A DNA stretch of 32,023 bases from Streptomyces cinerochromogenes (lineage in GTDB: Bacteria > Actinomycetota > Actinomycetes > Streptomycetales > Streptomycetaceae). The stretch lies in contig NZ_BMRM01000037.1 in assembly GCF_014648635.1 (NCBI RefSeq), positions 1-32,023 on the forward strand, in the 5' to 3' direction. Of this stretch, positions 27,278-32,023 are shown piece after piece (within the stretch, counting starts at the first letter, position 1; each line of letters opens with the position of its first letter). The translations under genes were made by a program, and so were the position numbers. The notes below the pieces were generated by a model, which ran no database searches, had not been told where the DNA came from, and saw only the letters and a list, made by a program, of their open reading frames with translations.

Positions 27278-27306
27278 ACCCTACACGCCACCCGCGACAC
27301 CTGCAA
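27278..27306 (-). promoter_or_regulatory. Promoter of the sfaA-F operon
   Basis: Reading the minus strand, TTGCAG (27306-27301) and TAGGGT (27283-27278) are separated by 17 nt. This is close to the vegetative (HrdB-type) consensus. Transcription would start near 27271, leaving a leader of about 28 nt with a purine-rich ribosome site before the ATG at 27243. It is the only good promoter seen before the operon, and the short gene junctions downstream suggest one long transcript. Confidence 0.6.
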
Positions 27307-27319
27307 GAATTTTCGAGCT

Positions 27320-27343
27320 GTCCGTTTTGAGATGTTTACGGAC
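27320..27343. promoter_or_regulatory. Inverted repeat GTCCGT-N12-ACGGAC upstream of the sfaA promoter
   Basis: Perfect 6-bp arms (27320-27325 and 27338-27343) flank an AT-rich spacer, 14 bp upstream of the -35 box. Placement around -60 from the inferred start suits an activator site. The regulator is unknown and none is encoded next to it in this window. Confidence 0.4.
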
Positions 27344-27745
27344 GTTCACCCGACATGATCGACAACGGCTCGAGGAAACGCCGATCACGACGGCTTTACA
27401 TCGCCCGATAACGCGCATGAACTGATATTCATGCAATCCGGCGCGGCGGCGGATGACGGACCGTATTTTTTCAGCCACGGGCGGTCGCGGAGTCAGGTGT
27501 TCACCGCCGGCGCCGCACAGTCGGGTCGAGGAGGGCGAGGGACCACGGCACCGACGGCACCGGCCAACAACCGGTATACACCTGTTGGGCCGTCAGATAG
27601 GCGCCGTCACAGCAGAGTTGACTCTCCTGGAGAAAGCCTCCGGGCCGGCACCGCACGGGAGTCGGGGCGCAGCCGGCCGTCTCGGGGACACCCCGCTCCC
27701 CCATGGGAAGACGCCCAAGAGCCTGGCCGCCGCCGCCCTCCCGCA
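27344..27745. other. Intergenic region between the sfa operon and the decayed efflux locus
   Basis: No convincing gene is visible in this stretch. It holds the 20-bp palindrome at 27415-27434 and a second dyad, CCAACA (27564-27569) and TGTTGG (27583-27588), with a 13-nt spacer containing GGTATAC. From about 27620 the base composition becomes GC-rich again. This part may be unrecognisable 5' remains of the efflux adaptor gene that follows. Confidence 0.5.
27415..27434. promoter_or_regulatory. 20-bp palindrome GCATGAA-CTGATA-TTCATGC
   Basis: Perfect 7-bp arms surround a 6-bp spacer in a locally AT-rich stretch about 110 bp upstream of the sfaA promoter. Dyad size and spacing are typical of a dimeric regulator site. 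No coding function is apparent here. Confidence 0.4.
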
Positions 27746-28415
27746 CGGCGGCGGGCCCGGCCCCGTCACCGTCTCCACCCTCACCGACGGAACGGTCCGT
27801 CCGGGTGCGCCGGTCGGCAACCGGCGATTACGGAGCAGACGTGGTCGGCCTTCCGTGCTCCTCCTTTGGTGCGAAAAGCACAGACCGGCGAAGTCGACCC
27901 CGGCTCGCTCGTCGTGCTCGACATGCCCCGCCTGCGTGTGTCCCAGACCGTGGGCGTCGTGGGCTCATCCCTGACAGGCACAACCGTGCTCAAGGTCACC
28001 GGCATAGGAAATCTTGGCGGTCGCCACCAGTCGGGTCGAACGGAAAGACGGTGAGCGGCAAGGTCATTGCCGTCAGCATCAGCGCCCCTCAACAGGACGG
28101 CGGTGGACAGGAGCAGGGCGGGGACACCAAGCAGCAGTCCGAGGTGACCGTGTCCCTTGCGGACCAGAAGACCGTGAGGGTGGCCGGCCCCGGACCGGCC
28201 ACCCTCACCGTGAGCGACCATAAACCCCTCAGGTGCTTGCGGTTCCGGTCACCGCTCTCGTCGCTCTTGCGGAAGGCGGTTACGGCGTCGAAGTCATCCA
28301 GCCCGGCGGGCAGCACAAGCTCATACCCGTGACCATCGGCCTCGTCGCCGACGCCCGAGCGCAGATCACCAAGGGCGACATCAAGGAAGGCACCAAGGTG
28401 GTGATCCCCGAGTGA
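27746..28415 (+). pseudogene. HlyD-type efflux adaptor remnant, frameshifted, 5' part lost
   Basis: Pieces of one protein appear in all three plus-strand frames: GPVTVSTLTDGTVRPG (near 27760), then QTGEVDPGSLVVLD and TGTTVLKVTG (27885-28000), then NGKTVSGKVIAVSI (near 28045), then VLAVPVTALVALAEGG to VIPE and a stop at 28413-28415. Order and content match the C-terminal half of actinobacterial peptidoglycan-binding/HlyD-like adaptors, which link an ABC exporter to the envelope. At least three frameshifts are needed and the N-terminal membrane anchor is gone, so the gene is dead. Its stop overlaps the GTG of the ABC ATPase fragment (GTGA), as in the intact operons of this type. Confidence 0.7.
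28174..28208. repeat. Perfect 14-bp inverted repeat, 7-nt loop
   Basis: Arms 28174-28187 (GTGAGGGTGGCCGG) and 28195-28208 are exact reverse complements. After one mismatch, two further bases pair. It lies inside the adaptor pseudogene, just before a frameshift, and would form a very stable hairpin. No T-run follows on the plus strand, so a classical terminator is not supported. Confidence 0.75.
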
Positions 28416-28805
28416 GCACCGACACCACAGCCCCCGTCCCCGTCCTGGACCTGGTCGACGTCGTCCGCGAGTTCCCCAGCGACCCGCCGACGCGTGTCCT
28501 GCACGGCATCAACCTCACCATCGAAGAGAGCGAACTCGTCGCCGTGGCCGGCCCGTCCGGATCCGGCAAGTCCACCCTCCTCGCCCTCCTGGGCACCCTG
28601 GACCGACCCAGCTCCGGCAGCCTCGCCGTCACCGGCCACCCGGTGGACCGACTCAGCGAGGCCCAACTGGCCGTCCTGCGCGCCCGCGACATCGGATTCG
28701 TCTTCCAGCAGTTCTTCCTCATGCCCGGGCTCAGCGCCCTGGAGAACGTTGCCACGGGTCTGCTGTACTCGGGCGTCGAACCTTCAGAGAGGCGGCGCCG
28801 CGCCA
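28412..28805 (+). pseudogene. ABC transporter ATPase fragment (MacB/LolD type), truncated
   Basis: The GTG at 28412 overlaps the stop of the adaptor remnant. The protein starts MSTDTTAPVPVLDLVDVVRE and has Walker A (GPSGSGKST, residues 48-56) and the Q-loop (FVFQQF, about 94). Family similarity stops after about residue 131 (SGVEPSERRRRA). The LSGGQ signature, Walker B and H-loop that should follow are absent, and the frame continues into unrelated sequence and antisense of the MFS gene. It cannot be a working ATPase. A deletion or insertion joined it to the MFS/TetR locus at about 28805-28856. Known: this type pairs with MacB/FtsX-like permeases for drug or lipoprotein export; no permease gene remains. 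Confidence 0.85.
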
Positions 28806-28810
28806 CGACA

Positions 28811-28830
28811 GGTAGCCGTCATCTGCTACC
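28811..28830. repeat. Small hairpin between convergent ABC fragment and MFS gene
   Basis: GGTAGC (28811-28816) pairs with GCTACC (28825-28830) around an 8-nt loop. It lies 27 bp downstream of the MFS stop on the minus strand. The stem is short and there is no clear T-tract, so a terminator role is only a weak possibility. Confidence 0.3.
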
Positions 28831-28856
28831 GCCGCCTTGCCGAGTGGCCCAATGGC

Positions 28857-30047
28857 TCACACCCGGTCTATCTGTTCAGCACAGCGCGGGGAGGCAAGGC
28901 CGCTTGCGGGGATGGAGCGGCGGGCGAGGTCGGGCAGGACGGTGGCCAGGCCTAGCAATGCCATGATCGCGCCGAGCCAGAGCGGGGCTCGCAGACCCCA
29001 GGCGTCGAGCACGACGGCACCGATGGAGGAGCCGAGGATGATGCCGAGGGTGATGAAGGAGGAGTGGACGGTGTTGACCAGCGGGCCGGCGTTTCCGGTT
29101 CGCTGGACGCGGGTCGCCATGGCCGGGTTCATGGTGACGCCGACCAGGCCGATGCCCGTCATGCAGACGACGGCCGGTGCGGGCAGGTCGGCGAGCAGGG
29201 CGAAGCCGGTAAGGAACACGGTGTTGATGACGAGGCCGACGGCGAGTACGGGGACGGTGTGGCGGTCGGCGAAGCGGCCGACGATGTTGTTGCCGACGAC
29301 GGTGGCGGCGCCGTAGACGATCAGCAGGAGGGGGACGGTGCCGGTGGAGAAGCCGGCGAGGTCGGTGAGGATGGGGTTGAAGTAGCTGAAGGCGGAGAAG
29401 GTGGCGCCGATGATGAGCGTGCTGGTGGACAGCACCAGCCACAGCTTGGGCTTCTTGAAGACGCCGACCTCGTGCCGGAAGCCGCCGCCGCCCTCGACGC
29501 GCTCGATACGGGGAACGCCGAACCAAGTGGCCACGGTGGCAATCACGGTGATGGTGGTGATGGTCCAGAACGCCGCCCGCCAGCCGAAACGCTCGCCGAC
29601 CAGGGTGGAGATGGGCAGTCCGAGCAGGGTGCCGAGCATGAGGCCGTTCATCGCGACAGCGATCGCGCGGCCGCGGACCTCGGGGCGGGTGATCTGGGCG
29701 CACATCGAGATACCCACGCCGAAGAAGGCCTGGGAGGCGATGCCGGTGATGATTCGCGCGGTCATCATCGTGGCGTAGCCGGTCGCGGTGGCAGCCAGGA
29801 CGTTGCCTGCCAGGAAGATGACGAACAGCGCCATCAGTGCCGTCCGCGGCGGGAGTTTCATGAGAGCCACGGTGAGGAAGGGCCCCCCGGCCGCCATGGC
29901 CACCGCGAACGCGGTGATGAGGTATCCGATCTGCGGGGTTGTGGCGTTCAGGCCGTCGGCCATCTGCGGCATCAGTCCGGCGACCACGAACTCGCTGGTC
30001 ACCATGGCGAAGATGCCGAGTGCCAGGACGTATACGGCACGGGGCAC
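28857..30047 (-). CDS. MFS drug/metabolite exporter (DHA1-type)
   Basis: The protein has 396 aa and starts at GTG 30047 with AAGGAGA about 8 nt upstream. It is strongly hydrophobic throughout, with about 12 membrane segments in two halves and a cytoplasmic loop near residues 185-205 (GVPRIERVEGGGG). It resembles AraJ/Cmr-like DHA1 proton antiporters, with the antiporter motif C region around LGTLLGLPISTLVGERFG. The length is normal. The TetR gene lies 123 bp upstream in the same direction, and a dyad like the TetR operator sits in the intervening region, so repression by the neighbour is likely. The substrate is unknown. Export of or resistance to the nearby natural product is possible, but many such pairs are housekeeping efflux systems. 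Confidence 0.9.
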   Translation of the reverse strand: MPRAVYVLALGIFAMVTSEFVVAGLMPQMADGLNATTPQIGYLITAFAVAMAAGGPFLTVALMKLPPRTALMALFVIFLAGNVLAATATGYATMMTARIITGIASQAFFGVGISMCAQITRPEVRGRAIAVAMNGLMLGTLLGLPISTLVGERFGWRAAFWTITTITVIATVATWFGVPRIERVEGGGGFRHEVGVFKKPKLWLVLSTSTLIIGATFSAFSYFNPILTDLAGFSTGTVPLLLIVYGAATVVGNNIVGRFADRHTVPVLAVGLVINTVFLTGFALLADLPAPAVVCMTGIGLVGVTMNPAMATRVQRTGNAGPLVNTVHSSFITLGIILGSSIGAVVLDAWGLRAPLWLGAIMALLGLATVLPDLARRSIPASGLASPRCAEQIDRV

Positions 30048-30112
30048 GGTCTTGTCTCCTTGGAGGTCGACGCCGACCGGCGTGGGGCCGGGTGACGTTG
30101 CGATGAAGAGAT

Positions 30113-30130
30113 ATGGATTGATCAGTTCAA
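30113..30130. promoter_or_regulatory. Probable TetR operator upstream of the MFS gene
   Basis: The imperfect 18-bp dyad ATGGATTGATCAGTTCAA lies 66 bp upstream of the MFS start. Aligned by eye to the dyad at 30786-30803, it matches at 13 of 18 positions, giving a shared pattern TGGA-T-GATC--T-CAA. It overlaps a possible -35 box (TTGAAC on the minus strand). Confidence 0.5.
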
Positions 30131-30170
30131 AACGTGGGCATGTGCAGGCAGCGCCCGGGTGGCGAGTGGG

Positions 30171-30767
30171 TCAGCGGGTCAGTGCGTCGAGGGTGACTTC
30201 GGCGATCGACTCCAGTGCGGTCCGGTCAGCGCCGCCCTGGCTGGAGATGCGCATGCCGCCGATCGCGGCGTTGATGAATCGGGCCAGTGCTCCGGCGTCC
30301 CGCTGGGAGGTGACGCTGCCGTCGCGGCGACCCTCCTCGATCACCGCGCGCAGCACCGCGAGCCTGCGGGCTGTGTCGCGCTCCAGCAGTTCCGCCGCCC
30401 TGCTGTCGCGAGCGGCCAGCTCGACCGTGGTGTTCACTGTCAGGCAGCCCAGGCTGCGGCCGCCGGCCCGGTGCTCGGCCTCGCCGTCGACGACCATGGT
30501 GAGCAGGTCGCGGATGCGGTCGGCGGCGCGGCGGCGCGTGTCCTCCAGGACGGCCAGCTGGGCGGTGGTCATGGTGTCGATGTAGTGGGCCAGTGCTCGC
30601 TCGAACAGATCGTGCTTGCTCTTGAACGTGTTGTAGATGCTGCTGCGCCCCAGTCCGGTGGCTTCGCACAGGTCCTGGGTGGAAGTGGCCTCGTAACCCT
30701 TCTCCCAGAACATGTGCATCGCCGCGTCCAGGGCCCGTTCCTCGTCGAACATCCGCGGTCGCGCCAT
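30171..30767 (-). CDS. TetR/AcrR-family transcriptional repressor
   Basis: The protein has 198 aa and starts at ATG 30767 (MARPRMFDEERALDAAM). The N-terminal three-helix DNA-binding region is clear, with the helix-turn-helix around residues 29-50 (TQDLCEATGLGRSSIYNTF) and the typical KSKHDLF after it. The rest is a variable all-helical ligand-binding and dimer region containing CLTVNT, seen in TetR proteins with a TetR_C-type effector domain. Its neighbour downstream is the MFS exporter gene. There is no ribosome site before the ATG, and the promoter found places the transcription start at the ATG itself. Likely job: repress itself and the exporter until a small ligand binds. The ligand cannot be told from sequence. 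Confidence 0.92.
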   Translation of the reverse strand: MARPRMFDEERALDAAMHMFWEKGYEATSTQDLCEATGLGRSSIYNTFKSKHDLFERALAHYIDTMTTAQLAVLEDTRRRAADRIRDLLTMVVDGEAEHRAGGRSLGCLTVNTTVELAARDSRAAELLERDTARRLAVLRAVIEEGRRDGSVTSQRDAGALARFINAAIGGMRISSQGGADRTALESIAEVTLDALTR

Positions 30768-30773
30768 GCTGCC

Positions 30774-30803
30774 AGCTTAGCCATTTTGGATCGATCGTTG
30801 CAA
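30774..30803 (-). promoter_or_regulatory. tetR promoter with embedded operator (leaderless start)
   Basis: On the minus strand TTGCAA (30803-30798) and TAAGCT (30779-30774) are 18 nt apart. The start site would fall at about 30767, the A of the ATG. The dyad TTGGATCGATCGTTGCAA (30786-30803, 14 of 18 positions symmetric) covers the -35 box and most of the spacer, a standard autorepression layout. Confidence 0.5.
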
Positions 30804-30814
30804 TACATACTCGC

Positions 30815-31035
30815 TGGTCTCCCGCATGCAACGACGTCTGAGGTCGCCGTCGGCCGCACCATGCCGATCGCGGACGGCGGCTACCCGGGCACCGGCACGA
30901 CCTTGTGATGCCCTACCGGCGCCGAAAGGGCGAGGAACTCCCGGGCTGGAAGCAGGCACACAACACGTCCTACAAGTTCGGTCGGCGAGGACCTCGCCGC
31001 TGAAGGATGGCTGGTGTACGCGGTGGATGGTGGGT
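30815..31035 (+). pseudogene. IS5-type transposase remnant (3' end), frameshifted
   Basis: TSEVAVGRTMPIADGGYPGTG is readable up to about 30895. After a frameshift, DLVMPYRRRKGEELPGWKQ and AHNTSYK follow to about 30980. These match the conserved DGGYxGTG / PxRRxKGEELPxWK / HNxxHxxxR block near the end of IS5-family DDE transposases common in Streptomyces. A further stretch near 31000-31035 looks like a degraded copy of the family's C-terminal LKGDGVHHAMLG region. The front two thirds of the gene, including the first catalytic Asp residues, and both IS ends are missing. It marks an old insertion between the tetR and GNAT genes. Confidence 0.65.
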
Positions 31036-31055
31036 TGATGGGGACTTTTGCATCT

Positions 31056-31079
31056 GGCTCTGTCTGCGGCTCTGTCTGC
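31056..31079. repeat. Perfect 12-bp tandem duplication
   Basis: GGCTCTGTCTGC occurs twice in a row (31056-31067 and 31068-31079) and is followed by a partial third copy (GGTTC). It lies in non-coding sequence between the transposase remnant and the GNAT gene, and probably arose by slippage or as debris of the insertion event. From here to 31209 I see no gene. Confidence 0.8.
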
Positions 31080-31209
31080 GGTTCCGTGAAAGTGGCAGGT
31101 CAGCGACGGGAGGACACTCTGTCCCTCGAGTCCGTACCGTCGCGATCCATGCGCTCGGGGACGTAGGGACATCGGTCGGCTGGCTTGCGATGATCGATGG
31201 TCGGCCGAT

Positions 31210-31743
31210 TTACGCCTGGAACTCGGTGAGGTCGATGGCGTGAACGCGCAGAGGGTAGCCGTACACCGGGTGCACCGTCTCCCGCTCGGGCACCATGCCG
31301 AGCTTGCGGATGACGTTCTCGGAGGCGTTGTCCCCCACCTGGCTGATGCTGATGACGCGGTCCAGGCCGCGGTCCTGAAGCGCGAACTCCAGCGTGGCGT
31401 GCGCGGCTTCGGACGCGTACCCCTGGTCCCAGAACTGTGAACCCAGGCGCCAGCTGATCGCCACGGCGGGCATCACCTCCGGCAGGAACTCGGGCACGGA
31501 CAGTCCCGTGAAGCCGATCAGTTCGCCCGAGGCCAGCAGCTCGACGGCGAAGAGCCCGAAGCCCTCCTCGTCCCACTCTTCCTCCCATCGCTCGATGGCC
31601 TCGGCCGTGTGGTCCAGGTCGTGCACCGAGCCGTCGTCGATCCAGCGCATGACCCGTGGGTCCGCGTTGATGTCCGCCATTGGCACGAGGTCGTCGTCGT
31701 GCCAGCTACGGAGGAGGAGACGGGGTGTGCGGATCTCGGTCAT
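31210..31743 (-). CDS. GNAT N-acetyltransferase (RimJ/RimL type)
   Basis: The protein has 177 aa. The ATG at 31743 gives the canonical family start MTEIRTPRLLLRSW; an in-frame GTG at 31767 would add eight unlikely residues. A single GNAT domain fills the protein. The acetyl-CoA loop appears as WDQGYASEA (about residues 110-118), and the late motif ENVIRKLGM (about 141-149) is typical of RimJ/RimL-like enzymes, which acetylate N-terminal or small-molecule amines. The substrate is unknown. It stands alone, transcribed away from the tRNA gene, and nothing ties it to the biosynthetic cluster. The 169 bp between it and the tRNA gene hold no evident gene. Confidence 0.9.
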   Translation of the reverse strand: MTEIRTPRLLLRSWHDDDLVPMADINADPRVMRWIDDGSVHDLDHTAEAIERWEEEWDEEGFGLFAVELLASGELIGFTGLSVPEFLPEVMPAVAISWRLGSQFWDQGYASEAAHATLEFALQDRGLDRVISISQVGDNASENVIRKLGMVPERETVHPVYGYPLRVHAIDLTEFQA

Positions 31744-31912
31744 GCGCCCATCCTGCCGAAGACACACGCCTCATCGGTAATCCGGCGCCCCCCTGATGAG
31801 AGCAAGACCACACGGTGGCGGCGTCCCGGCGGCCGAAACTGAGGCCGGTCGCGCAACCCGGGGGACATTCGGTCAGAAGCACGGGGCCAGTGGCGTAGGG
31901 TGGTCCTACCGA

Positions 31913-31989
31913 CGCGGGGTGGAGCAGCTCGGTAGCTCGCTGGGCTCATAACCCAGAGGTCGCAGGTTCAAATCCTGTCCCCGCTACCA
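31913..31989 (+). tRNA. Initiator tRNA-Met (CAT anticodon)
   Basis: The gene is 77 nt including an encoded CCA. Acceptor arms CGCGGGG and CCCCGCT pair except for the first position, C1 opposite T72, the mismatch that marks bacterial initiator tRNAs. The anticodon stem has the three G-C pairs (GGG/CCC) around CTCATAA, also an initiator hallmark. The T arm is CAGGTTCAAATCCTG. A possible -10 box (TAGGGT, 31896-31901) lies 11 nt upstream, without a convincing -35. Confidence 0.96.
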
Positions 31990-31999
31990 ACGCGACAGC

Positions 32000-32023
32000 C
32001 CCCTCGACCAGCAGGTCGAGGGG
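32000..32023 (+). terminator. Probable terminator hairpin after tRNA-Met
   Basis: CCCCTCGACC (32000-32009) and GGTCGAGGGG (32014-32023) form a perfect 10-bp stem with a 4-nt loop (AGCA), starting 10 nt after the tRNA. The window ends at the stem, so a following T-run cannot be checked. Confidence 0.7.

Noticed and set aside
27431..28054. Open frame of 207 codons as an intact gene
   Set aside because: Only its last part (QTGEVDPGSLVVLD onward) looks like protein, and it continues in other frames as the HlyD-type adaptor. It is part of a pseudogene.
28811..28830. Rho-independent terminator between convergent genes
   Set aside because: Only a 6-bp stem and no T-run on either side; kept as a weak hairpin only.
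28412..28966. Complete 184-aa ABC ATPase
   Set aside because: After about residue 131 the frame has no family similarity and reads into antisense of the MFS gene. Signature, Walker B and H-loop are absent.
29064..30095. Plus-strand open frame rich in Asp, Gly and Glu
   Set aside because: Antisense shadow of the MFS exporter gene; repetitive acidic sequence without a recognisable fold.
1..32023. CRISPR array, phage genes, toxin-antitoxin pair or riboswitch
   Set aside because: No regularly spaced repeats, no phage structural or integrase genes, no small paired genes and no known aptamer pattern were seen on reading both strands.

Overview
The window is high-GC DNA (roughly 70% or more G+C) with Streptomyces-type genes: modular PKS and NRPS genes, GTG starts, a bldA-type TTA codon and an actinobacterial initiator tRNA. 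I read it as one end of a sanglifehrin-type biosynthetic gene cluster. Gene symbols follow the sfa nomenclature of Streptomyces flaveolus as I remember it; no database search was possible.

From about 27.3 kb down to position 1, six genes lie on the minus strand in one tightly coupled operon. sfaA encodes a pterin-dependent aromatic amino acid hydroxylase, expected to make meta-tyrosine from Phe. sfaB encodes a flavin N-hydroxylase for ornithine, and sfaC a KtzT-like heme piperazate synthase. sfaD is a 3608-aa NRPS with order C-A-T-C-A-T-C-A-T-C, whose A domains read as Val, a novel code (expected m-Tyr) and a Pro-like code (expected piperazate). sfaE is a PKS protein with order ACP-KS-AT-DH-ER-KR-ACP, a loading ACP plus the first, fully reducing module. 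sfaF is the next PKS protein (KS-AT-relic DH-KR-ACP, then KS-AT) and runs off the left edge. Gene junctions are a 4-nt overlap, a 1-nt gap, a 4-nt overlap, an 8-nt overlap and a 33-nt gap. The operon therefore makes two non-protein amino acids, the NRPS that uses them last, and the PKS that starts the chain.

Upstream of sfaA (27.24-27.75 kb) is a regulatory region with a good promoter (TTGCAG, 17 nt, TAGGGT) and several inverted repeats. Beyond it lies scar tissue: a frameshifted C-terminal piece of an HlyD-type efflux adaptor and a 5' fragment of a MacB/LolD-type ABC ATPase gene on the plus strand. Then come a minus-strand MFS exporter gene and its TetR regulator gene, each with a similar imperfect palindrome upstream, a frameshifted IS5-type transposase remnant, a GNAT acetyltransferase gene, and an initiator tRNA-Met gene followed by a terminator-like hairpin at the right edge. 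The decayed genes and IS remnant suggest that this flank is the cluster boundary.
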